Shown here piece after piece: positions 1 to 6,879 of a stretch of 42,563 nt of DNA. The position numbers and the translations under genes were made by a program. The notes beneath the pieces were generated by a model, which was not told the DNA's origin, did no database searches, and saw nothing but the letters and a program-made list of their open reading frames with translations. Position 1 is the stretch's first letter. Every line of letters begins with the position of its first letter. The stretch comes from a virus: positions 1 to 42,563 of the IMG/VR virus record IMGVR_UViG_3300046002_004973; one strand, 5' to 3'.

Positions 1-2
1 GG

Positions 3-458
3 GATGGCTTTTTTGGATTTGGTGATTTAATGGACTTTTGCCCAGGTCAGTTTTCCAATTGGGTTTTGTCTGGTTATTCAATATTTCCATTAACCGCACC
101 ATTAAATTACGTTAAAGGAAACGGTTGGAATAATGATAGCAGTCAATCAGGGGTTTATTGGGATGCTGAATTAATCGCTTCTTTAGATGCTTTTATTGCC
201 ACTCAAAAAGAAGATTTGCTGGATTCCTGGACGAATTTACTTTGCAAACAAACTTTGTGGTCTAAGCTTTCATCAAATCGGGTTAATTGGTTTACTCAAA
301 GTAATCAGGAAATTACCAATGCAAACATGGCAACTTTTGAAAGTCAATTTATTGATGCTATTAAGATTTGGGCTAATCAATTGAACCTACAAGGCGAGGG
401 TTTGGCGTTCAATTATTCTGATGCAGCCGTTGTTCAGAATCGGGGAATTAGGCCATAA
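3..458 (+). CDS. Virion-type protein, C-terminal part (starts at 41849)
   Basis: This is the tail of the gene that begins at 41849 and runs off the right end. Joined through the terminal repeat, the full product is 347 residues. The visible part is rich in aromatic residues (FGFGDLMDFCPGQFSNW) and has no signal peptide or membrane segment. I recognise the N-terminal half as a type often seen among structural genes of Bacteroidetes phages, but I know no biochemical role. It lies downstream of the fibre genes at 38466-41144 and just before a bidirectional terminator, consistent with the last gene of a late plus-strand unit. The first codon here reads GAT where the right-hand copy has TAT, so trust the right end. 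Confidence 0.75.
   Translation, partial: DGFFGFGDLMDFCPGQFSNWVLSGYSIFPLTAPLNYVKGNGWNNDSSQSGVYWDAELIASLDAFIATQKEDLLDSWTNLLCKQTLWSKLSSNRVNWFTQSNQEITNANMATFESQFIDAIKIWANQLNLQGEGLAFNYSDAAVVQNRGIRP
4..129. repeat. Terminal direct repeat, left copy
   Basis: These 126 bases are identical to 42438-42563 at the other end. A coding frame continues through the join, so this is the overlap left when a circular or circularly permuted molecule is assembled. The three bases before it (ggg) do not match the corresponding bases on the right (att) and are probably a contig-end artefact. True short terminal repeats on a linear genome are possible but less likely at a length close to an assembler k-mer. Confidence 0.9.
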
Positions 459-485
459 ACTTAATTCCATCGAATTCTAGGGAAT

Positions 486-519
486 AAAAAAACCAGACTT
501 AAAATAAATCTGGCTTTTA
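486..519. terminator. Bidirectional intrinsic terminator
   Basis: An imperfect stem CCAGA(c)TT / AA(t)TCTGG (493-513) has an A-run on its left and a T-rich stretch on its right. It sits between converging genes (plus gene ending at 458, minus gene ending at 555), so it can end transcription from both sides. Confidence 0.6.
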
Positions 520-554
520 AATCTTTAACCCTTTCTATTTATGAAAAACTACTT

Positions 555-1220
555 TTATTCTTCAATGACCTGCCATTCCGCTTTTGGGTTCCAAGCGTGA
601 TACATAACTCGTTCTGCCTTAATTTTCGGAATGGGTTGATCATTTAATTCTGTGTAATGGATTGCAAAAAGATTATTATTTACCTGATTAAAGATAACAA
701 TATACCCATATTTTTCAAAAAGGTGCATCCCTGCTGCAAATGAAAAGCCATATTTATTGGTTCCATCCCATGTATATCCATCCTCATACTTTAATTTCAA
801 TTTAACATCAATGGCCAATGTTGCATTAAATTCAGCAACAATTAACCGGAATTTGAAAGCCTTTAAAAGTTCTTCAAGTATGTCGTAATCGAAGGAATCA
901 ATATCAATATTCAGAAAGTCAAATTCTGTTTCTTTTGTTTCTGATTGAACAAGACTTACAATATTGTCAGGCTTCACAAATGCCTGTATAATACCAGGTG
1001 AATGTGCATTCATGTCAAACCCTATTCCAGACCATCCAGCCTCTTGTAGAGTCCGTGTGTTGCTGATTGTACCACCATATCCACCTGCACCGACATCAAG
1101 ATACCTTCTTTTTCCTGGTCCGATATTTTTGAAGATGAAATCGATGTATGTCTCTTCACCAAATTGAGAATGCCCGGTTACTGGGATTATTTTTTTTAGT
1201 TCTTTGATCCAGTTTTTCAT
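555..1220 (-). CDS. FkbM-like SAM-dependent methyltransferase
   Basis: The 221-residue product has the class I methyltransferase glycine motif LDVGAGG at residues 41-47, followed by GIGFDMN, which fits the acidic end of strand 2, and FLNIDIDSFD in the motif IV region. Such enzymes move a methyl group from S-adenosylmethionine, and FkbM-type members usually act on sugars or small molecules. It is the last gene of a four-gene minus-strand group and overlaps its upstream neighbour by ATGA (1217-1220), so the two are probably translationally coupled. Next to two glycosyltransferases it probably caps or trims a glycan, on the host surface, the virion or the DNA. The substrate cannot be read from the sequence. 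Confidence 0.65.
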   Translation of the reverse strand: MKNWIKELKKIIPVTGHSQFGEETYIDFIFKNIGPGKRRYLDVGAGGYGGTISNTRTLQEAGWSGIGFDMNAHSPGIIQAFVKPDNIVSLVQSETKETEFDFLNIDIDSFDYDILEELLKAFKFRLIVAEFNATLAIDVKLKLKYEDGYTWDGTNKYGFSFAAGMHLFEKYGYIVIFNQVNNNLFAIHYTELNDQPIPKIKAERVMYHAWNPKAEWQVIEE

Positions 1221-2143
1221 GCGTTAATTAACGGTAAAAGTTGTATTTCGATTCGGTATTTCCAAGTGTATTTTGATTCACAAAGTTGGTTCCCATTATT
1301 TGCAATTAATTGCCTGATTGGTTGGGCTTCGTAGGAAAGGTAAATATCAATCAGTTTTGTGAGTTCTTCAAGATTTGACCAGTAAACCAAATCGGAATCA
1401 TTTGTAAACTCTTCTTCAATTTCCTGAAATTTATGAGAAAGACAAAAAGCACCAGATCCAAGTATTCGGAAAAGCCGATCACTTGAATATCTTTTTAAAT
1501 CAAAATGTGAAAGGTTAATTGCAATTTTACAATTTCTATAAATGCCAGCCTCGGTATTTTGATCTAGCCATTTCGACCCTTTCCAGCCATTGCCATAAAC
1601 TCCGAAACGAGAACCATATTTGTTTTGAAGAAGTTCAACCATTTCAATACGTAATCCAGAAAGCGGAAACATACCAGGGTAGTTGTTACCCATAAAAACT
1701 ATTTCCGGTCCTGCAATCTTTGGACCTGTTGTATTATAAAATTCTTCATTATATCCAATCTGAAAATATTCAGATTTAAAACCCAAAGACTTGAACAAGT
1801 CAGAATCCGTTTTATTTGAAAATAGAGTTGTGACGTATGGTGCAAGTTCATGATACCATCTTGGAATTGGTTGTCTTACATCTCCAGTAAAGTTGAAAAT
1901 CTTTATTCCTTTTTTAGAAATCGTTCTAATCTGAGACAGGGAAAGTACTTTATCTGATTGAATTTGTAGAAACAAAACATCAAATTTTGTTCGCATCAAT
2001 GCATTTTGAATTACTTGAACTAATCGCCCCTTATGCGAAGGAAAGTTATATTCCTCGTAATGGGTCGAAATCCCACGAAGAGCGTTTCTAAGGCTCGTCT
2101 GTGGCTCGTGATTGTCAAACAGACCGATATGTAGGATTTTCAT
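1217..2143 (-). CDS. Glycosyltransferase, CgeB-like GT-B type
   Basis: The 308-residue product starts MKILHIGLFDN, as in GT-B enzymes. The C-terminal half carries the pattern YRNCKIAINLS, then SSDRLFRILGSGAFCLSH, then EELTKLIDIYL. This is the nucleotide-sugar binding end of CgeB-like group 1 glycosyltransferases, where the glycine after the Arg-rich helix and the loop touching the donor sit. It overlaps the preceding gene by 29 bases and the next by ATGA, so the four genes 555-3271 form one tight operon. The acceptor is unknown; candidates are host surface polysaccharide, a virion protein or modified DNA bases. Confidence 0.7.
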   Translation of the reverse strand: MKILHIGLFDNHEPQTSLRNALRGISTHYEEYNFPSHKGRLVQVIQNALMRTKFDVLFLQIQSDKVLSLSQIRTISKKGIKIFNFTGDVRQPIPRWYHELAPYVTTLFSNKTDSDLFKSLGFKSEYFQIGYNEEFYNTTGPKIAGPEIVFMGNNYPGMFPLSGLRIEMVELLQNKYGSRFGVYGNGWKGSKWLDQNTEAGIYRNCKIAINLSHFDLKRYSSDRLFRILGSGAFCLSHKFQEIEEEFTNDSDLVYWSNLEELTKLIDIYLSYEAQPIRQLIANNGNQLCESKYTWKYRIEIQLLPLINA

Positions 2144-2684
2144 TTAGGTAATGGGGTTTAATTAAAAGATAGGGTTTTGAAACAACCGTCCTGTGGTCAT
2201 AGTTTCGGATATTTGATGAGTGCAAATGTATGGCTTTAATTGATTTGGAAGGATTCAAAACAGTATAACCAGACCTTGAAATCCTTTCAGCGATTGCATT
2301 GTCACAACCTGGAATACCAAGACCAAAATTACAATCTGGTATTGGTTTTATTTTGCCCCTAAATACCCAAGCATCCTGTGAATCTTCACGGTCATAAAGT
2401 GTATTTCCATCCCATCTTGAAAGTGCATAGACCTCATTTTCCTTAATCATTTCAAAATGATCGAGGCTTTCAAAGTAGATATCAGAATTTGCAATTATTG
2501 AAATATCCGATTCTTCAGCCAAAAGATTAACTTTTGAAAAAAAGTCAGCAAAAGAAAGTCTGGACTGAAATGATATGACATTATCCGCACCAAAAACATT
2601 TTGATTAAAGGAAAAACACTTTTCCAACTCTTTATTTCGGGCAATGTGTTTGTCCTTATATTTATTTATAAACAACCTGATCAT
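2115..2684 (-). CDS. Glycosyltransferase-like protein (NSD motif)
   Basis: The product is 189 residues, with NSDIYF at 66-71 where GT-A enzymes carry a DXD-type metal and donor-sugar motif. A later block FGLGIPGCDNAIAERI is followed by LNPSKSIKAIHLH. I know this pair of motifs from small glycosyltransferase-like proteins in phages and polysaccharide loci. It starts inside the stop codon of the upstream methyltransferase (ATGA at 2681-2684) and overlaps the downstream CgeB-like gene. It probably acts in series with these neighbours. The catalytic role is inferred from motif resemblance. Confidence 0.55.
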   Translation of the reverse strand: MIRLFINKYKDKHIARNKELEKCFSFNQNVFGADNVISFQSRLSFADFFSKVNLLAEESDISIIANSDIYFESLDHFEMIKENEVYALSRWDGNTLYDREDSQDAWVFRGKIKPIPDCNFGLGIPGCDNAIAERISRSGYTVLNPSKSIKAIHLHSSNIRNYDHRTVVSKPYLLIKPHYLNENPTYRSV

Positions 2685-3271
2685 ACCACAGGACTCAAAT
2701 AAATAACCCCTCTTTTAGCACCTGCACTTTGAGCAAATGTGTTGTATTCAGCGTTGAATATTCCAATTGTAGAAACAAGTGGTAAAATCCATTCATATTC
2801 AAACCTTTGTCCGTGAATCGAATCAAATCCAAGTCTTTCATCCCCGGTGTAAAAGTCATGTATGGAAATGACTGGTATTACTTCGCTTTTGCCGATTTGA
2901 TCCAGTTCTGCAATCAATGGGCAATTGTTACCCCAATGAGCATCCAAAAAGAAACCAACATTATCTTTACCTAATTTCTGCAAAACATCAGAAAGAAGTT
3001 TTGAGGAATCTCCCAAAAGGAATGTAACATTATCTAAACCTTGCTTTTTGCAGCGTTCAATGGCAATCAATTGATATTCCAGATTAGCCTCAATTGTTAC
3101 TACATTTTCAAAGTTTTTAGCAAAAAAAATAGTTGATGATCCTAAACAAGTTCCAGTTTCGACAATTGTTTTTATTTTAAATTTATCACGAAGGGCTAAA
3201 AACTTTTTTTCAATAAAATGGTCACCATTAAACGGTTCCATTTGAAATGGCATTAGGTGTGGAATTTTCAT
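2681..3271 (-). CDS. Class I SAM methyltransferase (Methyltransf_24-like)
   Basis: The 196-residue product has the SAM-binding motif VETGTCLGSS at residues 37-46, an acidic end of strand 2 (VVTIEANLE) and FFLDAHWGNN, resembling the metal-binding or catalytic motif of sugar O-methyltransferases of the CmcI/rhamnosyl O-methyltransferase type. It is the first long gene of the 555-3271 operon. Its ATG overlaps the stop of a 13-codon reading frame (3268-3309). Likely task: O-methylation of a sugar made or attached by the neighbouring glycosyltransferases. Confidence 0.65.
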   Translation of the reverse strand: MKIPHLMPFQMEPFNGDHFIEKKFLALRDKFKIKTIVETGTCLGSSTIFFAKNFENVVTIEANLEYQLIAIERCKKQGLDNVTFLLGDSSKLLSDVLQKLGKDNVGFFLDAHWGNNCPLIAELDQIGKSEVIPVISIHDFYTGDERLGFDSIHGQRFEYEWILPLVSTIGIFNAEYNTFAQSAGAKRGVIYLSPVV

Positions 3272-3309
3272 ATAGGGTATTCTATGCCTTTAAAATTAAT
3301 TGTTTTCAT
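3268..3309 (-). CDS. Possible 13-residue leader peptide
   Basis: A short frame, MKTINFKGIEYPI, ends in a TGA that overlaps the ATG of the methyltransferase gene (ATGA). Five bases before its own ATG is AATATTTG, one mismatch from the -7 box TAnnTTTG. Tight coupling and promoter spacing suggest it may be translated from a near-leaderless mRNA so as to deliver ribosomes to the next gene. Too short for composition to prove coding. Confidence 0.3.
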   Translation of the reverse strand: MKTINFKGIEYPI

Positions 3310-3361
3310 CGTTGCAAATATTGTTAATAAAATTTATTTGACTATTTTAATATTTTTGTCT

Positions 3362-3586
3362 TCATCTGCTTTTCAAATAAGATTTAACAAGTTGCTCAAT
3401 TGAAGCCCCTAACAACCGTTCGCCATTTTCCCGAAAATAAAGAAAAAACCTATTGAGCTCCTTTTCAAGTTCTTCTTGTTGCATTTCTTTGGCTTGCTGA
3501 TATGCAACTGTATTTTTAATGTCGTGAAAAACGTGATGATTTTCAAGTTCATTAACTAACCATTCTACTGCTGTTTGTTTTTTCAT
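3362..3586 (-). CDS. Small hypothetical protein
   Basis: The 74-residue product is charged and probably all-helical, beginning MKKQTAVEWLVNELE. Short proteins with a TAVEWL start recur in Bacteroidetes phage and prophage early regions, but their function is unknown to me. It lies 7 bases after the 43-residue gene at 3594-3725 and ends the replication operon. No cysteine clusters, signal peptide or membrane segment are visible. Confidence 0.65.
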   Translation of the reverse strand: MKKQTAVEWLVNELENHHVFHDIKNTVAYQQAKEMQQEELEKELNRFFLYFRENGERLLGASIEQLVKSYLKSR

Positions 3587-3593
3587 ATTGTTT

Positions 3594-3725
3594 CTAATCT
3601 AAAATTTCAAGTATAATTTCTGCAAAAGCAACTACATCTCTATTCCTTAAATCACCTGACTTTTGGAGTTTAATAAAAGCCAAAATAAAAGGCTTTAAAT
3701 CATTTATTTGCTCGTCTGTTATCAT
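3594..3725 (-). CDS. Small hypothetical protein coupled to dnaB
   Basis: This 43-residue frame begins MITDEQINDLKPFIL. Its ATG overlaps the TGA of the helicase gene (ATGA at 3722-3725), the same coupling seen throughout this genome, which is the main argument that it is real. It is predicted to be helical, acidic at the N-terminus, with no known motif. It fills the gap between the helicase and the 74-residue gene. Confidence 0.6.
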   Translation of the reverse strand: MITDEQINDLKPFILAFIKLQKSGDLRNRDVVAFAEIILEILD

Positions 3726-5056
3726 AAAAAACCTTTTTGTGAATAATCACTAAACTTCATTAATGGACCATTGAACTTGACTGGAAAAGTACTTGTATCC
3801 CCATCCCGAAACTTTGCAATATCAACAATGCAAAGATTTTCAACAGGAAAAGATTCGTTATCAAAATCAACTGATTCAGTCATTTTGTAATACTCAGGAC
3901 GCATTAAGAAAATCACCATGTTTGCATCTTGCTCAATTGATCCTGATTCCCTTAAATCTGCCAATTGAGGCATTTTAGAAGGCCGTGATTCAACTGCTCT
4001 GGACAATTGCGATAAGGCAATGATAGGAATATTTAAGTCCTTTGCCAACACCTTCAAGCCTCTGGATATTTCAGCGATTTCACCCTCTCTATTTTGGCCT
4101 TTTTTATTTTGCCCCGACATTAATTGCAGGTAATCCACTACTAACAATTTTATACCAAACTTCTTTTTCCACATCAAAGCCTTAGAACGTAGTTTTCTTA
4201 TGTTTAGCCCTGCTTCATCATTAATCTGTAATGGCCAATTCCTGACCCGATTTGCGGAACTGTAAAGCCTTTCTCTATCGTAGTTGTCTAAGATGTTCCT
4301 TTTAATCTTAAAGGCAAATACATCCGAATCCTGGCTAATCATTCTTTCGATCAATTGCTCACTTGACATTTCAAGACTAAACATTCCAGTTGGAACATTG
4401 GCAATTGATAGGTTTCTAAGAATTGATAAAACAAAAGCAGTTTTTCCTTGCCCGGGTCTGGCAGCAAGAATGATTAAATCCGTATCAACTAAACCGCCTG
4501 TCTTTTCATCTACTATCTTAATGCCAGTAGATAGCCCTGCGAGGCCCGTAGCGTTGTGCTCTTGCCATTTCTGGCTTACAGCATATACAACGGTTTGTAT
4601 CGTCCTCTCGTCCTCTGTAATGACTTGTTTCATTAGGTTATCCAATCCATCATGAATTTTTGCTACGGTATCAAAAACGTCATCGGTTTCGGAAATAGAA
4701 CTATTGATAAGCCTTGCCCCTATTTGGCCAATCTCACGCTTTAAAAAGTTTTCAAGTAGAATTGATATGTGAACTTCAATATGAGCAGTTGAAGCTACTT
4801 TTTGAGAAAGTAGAGAAAGCTTTTTTGCACCTCCGACATTTTTGTAATGTCCTAAACTTTTTAATTCATGCGCAATAGTTACAATGTCAATCTTTTTGGA
4901 ATCTTTTATAAAGTCAAAAAATATTTGTGCAATTATTCTGTGATCCTCCGATTCAAAAACATTTACAGATTGAATTCTATTAGAAAATTCAATTTGGGCC
5001 TCTTTGTCGAGTAAGACTGAACCCAATACTATTTCTTCAATTATTTGATTTTCCAC
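3722..5056 (-). CDS. dnaB: Replicative DNA helicase, DnaB family
   Basis: The 444-residue product is a full-length DnaB-type hexameric helicase, which unwinds DNA at the phage replication fork using ATP. The N-terminal helical domain spans about residues 1-100. Walker A is ARPGQGKT at 199-206, Walker B LLVVDYLQL at 304-312, and the family block LADLRESGSIEQDANMV lies near 365-381, where the usual D of EQDAD is N. The length fits the family (about 450). It overlaps the upstream replication protein gene by 20 bases and the small downstream gene by ATGA. With that neighbour supplying a likely loader or organiser, the phage appears to build its own replisome core. Confidence 0.95.
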   Translation of the reverse strand: MENQIIEEIVLGSVLLDKEAQIEFSNRIQSVNVFESEDHRIIAQIFFDFIKDSKKIDIVTIAHELKSLGHYKNVGGAKKLSLLSQKVASTAHIEVHISILLENFLKREIGQIGARLINSSISETDDVFDTVAKIHDGLDNLMKQVITEDERTIQTVVYAVSQKWQEHNATGLAGLSTGIKIVDEKTGGLVDTDLIILAARPGQGKTAFVLSILRNLSIANVPTGMFSLEMSSEQLIERMISQDSDVFAFKIKRNILDNYDRERLYSSANRVRNWPLQINDEAGLNIRKLRSKALMWKKKFGIKLLVVDYLQLMSGQNKKGQNREGEIAEISRGLKVLAKDLNIPIIALSQLSRAVESRPSKMPQLADLRESGSIEQDANMVIFLMRPEYYKMTESVDFDNESFPVENLCIVDIAKFRDGDTSTFPVKFNGPLMKFSDYSQKGFL

Positions 5057-5747
5057 CTTTAAAAGTTAATTTGGTTGATGTATCTTTATTTTCAAATTTG
5101 TTAAATTCAGGTTTTGGTTTAAAAATACCTGCCCAATTATTTGCCATACTTTGTTCAATAATGTTTTCAGCATTTTCAAATTTGTTTTCTGAATATTTGG
5201 TAAGGATTTTTACAAAGGCATTTAAGCTAGCCTGAGATTTATAATTTTCCTTTCTGGAATTTTTATACTCAATCCATTTTTGAACTAAGGGAATAAATAT
5301 ACCAAATTCAGAAAAATCAAAACCCTGTATTGTTTTAGGTTTATTGTTTAAGGTTGTATGTTTATCTATACTACTATTGCTTTCCCCTATGCCTAAGGTT
5401 TGCTTTCCCCTATGCCCAAGTATTGCTTTCTCTAATGCTTTCCCCTTTTTTGGTATAGCACTTTTAAGAGTTATAATATTTGCAGTATATTGATTTTTTG
5501 ATTTTTGAACCATTCCAATAAAGCCCCAAGCAACTAAATCATTAAAATATCTTATAAAAGTTTCATGCTTTTTTATACCTAATGCATCCATTGCCATTTG
5601 ACTTGGAAGGCCAAATTTATCCTTCCATCCAAGCCGATTGCATTGGTCAATTACATAAAAATAAATTGCAGTATGGTTTGGATTAACTAGTTCAGGGTTT
5701 TCAAAGGACCAATCAAACCAGTTACGGCTTAACTCATATCCATTCAT
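5037..5747 (-). CDS. Replisome organiser / helicase loader-like protein
   Basis: The 236-residue product has an N-terminal region resembling a winged helix (about residues 1-85: DWSFENPELVNPNHTAIYFY, then a helix-turn-helix-like PSQMAMDALGIKKHETFIRYFNDL). After a polar linker comes a C-terminal block (about 150-205) with KWIEYKNSRKENYKSQASL and IIEQSMANNWAGIF. Phage DnaD-like replisome organisers share this plan and the closing helix with NNWxGIF. Such proteins bind the origin and recruit the helicase. The gene lies directly upstream of dnaB and overlaps it, which supports the role. Exact family unverified. Confidence 0.65.
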   Translation of the reverse strand: MNGYELSRNWFDWSFENPELVNPNHTAIYFYVIDQCNRLGWKDKFGLPSQMAMDALGIKKHETFIRYFNDLVAWGFIGMVQKSKNQYTANIITLKSAIPKKGKALEKAILGHRGKQTLGIGESNSSIDKHTTLNNKPKTIQGFDFSEFGIFIPLVQKWIEYKNSRKENYKSQASLNAFVKILTKYSENKFENAENIIEQSMANNWAGIFKPKPEFNKFENKDTSTKLTFKGGKSNN

Positions 5748-5946
5748 TGGAAACCTTTATAAAAAACTCCTGAATTATTAAAATAGTATTTTTATCAACA
5801 AAAAATTCTAAATCTTGTACTATTTCAGAATCATCGATTTTTGTCTTTTGAATTACTATAGATCCAAATGGATCTCCTTCTGTTTTTTCATAAACAATTT
5901 GAACCCTAGTATCGGGTATAAAAAGTGTCTTTTTATTCTCAATCAT
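5734..5946 (-). CDS. Hypothetical protein, first gene after the RNA element
   Basis: The 70-residue product is beta-rich and acidic (MIENKKTLFIPDTRVQIVYE at the start). I recognise no family. Its ATG comes immediately after the hairpin and U-run of the structured RNA element at 5947-6076, so its translation and the replication genes downstream are the natural targets of any control by that element. It overlaps the replisome organiser gene by 14 bases. Confidence 0.6.
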   Translation of the reverse strand: MIENKKTLFIPDTRVQIVYEKTEGDPFGSIVIQKTKIDDSEIVQDLEFFVDKNTILIIQEFFIKVSNEWI

Positions 5947-6040
5947 AAAAAATAAAAAACCTCACCCGACTTTCATTGGTGGAACCCGCAAGGATAAGCG
6001 GCCAATTACTGATCGAGTGAGGTCTGTTAAATTTCTTCAT
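5939..6040 (-). CDS. Possible 33-residue upstream ORF across the RNA element
   Basis: The frame begins ATGAAGAAATTTAAC after an AAAGGAA stretch, one of the few Shine-Dalgarno-like sites here. It ends in a TGA lying within the first codons of the next gene (5946). The peptide begins MKKFNRPHSISNWPLILAG. It may be a leader peptide whose translation would disrupt the hairpin, or chance. The base-pairing constraints explain the sequence better than coding does. Confidence 0.25.
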   Translation of the reverse strand: MKKFNRPHSISNWPLILAGSTNESRVRFFIFYD

Positions 6041-6076
6041 TTCCTTTTTTCCGAGTTCCAATCGGGCCTTTCGGCA
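5947..6076 (-). ncRNA. Structured RNA element with predicted pseudoknot and U-run
   Basis: Read on the minus strand. A small hairpin GCC-GAAA-GGC is followed by CCGA-(UUGGAAC)-UCGG. Then comes a long hairpin whose outer stem is 11 bp including G-U pairs (6012-6022 with 5960-5970). Above it is AUUGG/CCAAU (6002-6006 with 5975-5979), stacked on CCGC/GCGG (5998-6001 with 5986-5989). A 6-nt bulge GUUCCA (5980-5985) is perfectly complementary to UGGAAC in the loop of the second hairpin, a likely kissing pseudoknot. The terminal loop UUAUCCUU can also pair with AAGGA upstream. A U-run (5947-5959) follows the stem, directly before the ATG at 5946. It has its own -7 box (6080-6087). It could be a regulatory leader, attenuator or sRNA; I cannot name a family. 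A 33-codon frame (5939-6040) also crosses it. Confidence 0.6.
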
Positions 6077-6079
6077 ATG

Positions 6080-6087
6080 CAAATATA
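6080..6087 (-). promoter_or_regulatory. -7 promoter box for the RNA element and replication operon
   Basis: TATATTTG on the minus strand is an exact match to the Bacteroidetes -7 consensus TAnnTTTG. No clean TTG is present 19-21 nt upstream. Predicted start of RNA is near 6075, just before the first hairpin. Confidence 0.5.
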
Positions 6088-6088
6088 A

Positions 6089-6664
6089 CTAAAAATACAT
6101 TGCAGAAAGCCACAATGCAAAAAACATTAAACCGGATAATCCTAAAACCATATTCCAAAACTTCAGCTTATCAATAATTTTAAAAGCTATTTTATTTTGC
6201 TTTTGCTCAGATTCAATTATTGAATGCAACTGGCTAAACTGCTTGTCCTTAGATTCAATGGTTTGATTAATTTCTTTTTTATAATCAACAAATTTTTCCA
6301 GAAAAGAAACTGATTCGTTTTCAAGTTCATCAATCCGTTGATTATTGATCCTTTGAGCCACATCTCGCAGGTTCTCAGATTTTGCCAATTGAGTTTCCAG
6401 TTCTTCTTTGCGGATTTTTAAACGTCTTGAATATTCTTTGGAACTTTTTAAATCCCTTTCAAGAGTTTCAACTTTGGCAATGTATCGCAACACATTTGCA
6501 GACAAATAGAAAGCATCTCTAATAGGTCCATCAACTGTTAAATGGTAATTAATAGCCCACCTTTCCAAACCATCTTCATCAACAATTTTATGGGATAAAA
6601 TTAAACGACCCGCACCAACTCCAATTCGGAGACCTTGTATTAATTCAATTGGTTGCTTTTTCAT
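6089..6664 (-). CDS. Coiled-coil protein with C-terminal membrane anchor
   Basis: The 191-residue product has an N-terminal beta-rich part (about 1-60, with VGAGRLILSHKIVDEDG), a long charged coiled coil (about 65-165, many E/K/Q heptads), and one hydrophobic segment near the end (MVLGLSGLMFFALWLSAMYF, about 172-191). It probably sits on the inner membrane facing the cytoplasm. Its ATG overlaps the stop of the preceding 52-residue gene (ATGA, 6661-6664). I do not recognise a family. Its place in the early region could suit membrane attachment of replication or exclusion of other phages, but both are speculation. Confidence 0.65.
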   Translation of the reverse strand: MKKQPIELIQGLRIGVGAGRLILSHKIVDEDGLERWAINYHLTVDGPIRDAFYLSANVLRYIAKVETLERDLKSSKEYSRRLKIRKEELETQLAKSENLRDVAQRINNQRIDELENESVSFLEKFVDYKKEINQTIESKDKQFSQLHSIIESEQKQNKIAFKIIDKLKFWNMVLGLSGLMFFALWLSAMYF

Positions 6665-6819
6665 TTTTTGTATGCTATAATGTTAAAATGTTCAAAAACC
6701 TTTTCAAGACCAATTTGATCTAAAATTTTCGCAATGTCGGCAGCCGTAATCTGAAGAGTTATTTTTTGAACCCCAAAAGGAACCACATTCACTTCTTCGC
6801 AATCGATATTAATATTCAT
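6661..6819 (-). CDS. Small hypothetical protein
   Basis: The product has 52 residues beginning MNINIDCEEVNVV. I chose the ATG at 6819 over an upstream TTG at 6846 because the TTG lies inside the -7 box of the promoter, while the ATG follows an A-rich leader (AACAAATAACAAAATG) like others in this genome. The protein has a beta-rich start and a helical end (ITAADIAKILDQIGLEKVF). No function is recognised. It is coupled by ATGA to the coiled-coil membrane gene. Confidence 0.6.
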   Translation of the reverse strand: MNINIDCEEVNVVPFGVQKITLQITAADIAKILDQIGLEKVFEHFNIIAYKK

Positions 6820-6843
6820 TTTGTTATTTGTTAAAATTTTTGC

Positions 6844-6875
6844 CAAAGGTATAACTTTATTATTTTTCCTTGCAA
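6844..6875 (-). promoter_or_regulatory. Promoter TTG-N21-TACCTTTG
   Basis: On the minus strand, -33 TTG (6873-6875) and -7 TACCTTTG (6844-6851) are 21 nt apart. The -33 triplet is embedded in the palindrome CTTGCAAG (6869-6876), shared with two other promoters. Drives the 6819 and 6664 genes and perhaps the replication operon. Confidence 0.65.
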
Positions 6876-6879
6876 GTTT

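Noticed and set aside
4284-4655. 123-codon plus-strand frame inside dnaB and similar antisense frames elsewhere
   Set aside because: Shadow of strong coding on the minus strand; no promoter, overlap or motif supports it.
5960-6022. tRNA-like fold (GGGTTC block, closing stem)
   Set aside because: The distance between stem halves, the lack of D and anticodon arms and the absence of a CCA-type end do not fit a tRNA.
5960-6022. Twister-sister ribozyme (CCCGCAAGG on the plus strand)
   Set aside because: Only this short block matches; the other conserved loop sequences of the ribozyme are missing.
6820-6846. TTG starts at 6846, 7335, 7716 and 31092
   Set aside because: Each falls within a -7 promoter box (TAnnTTTG contains TTG). 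In-frame ATGs after an A-rich leader are better starts.
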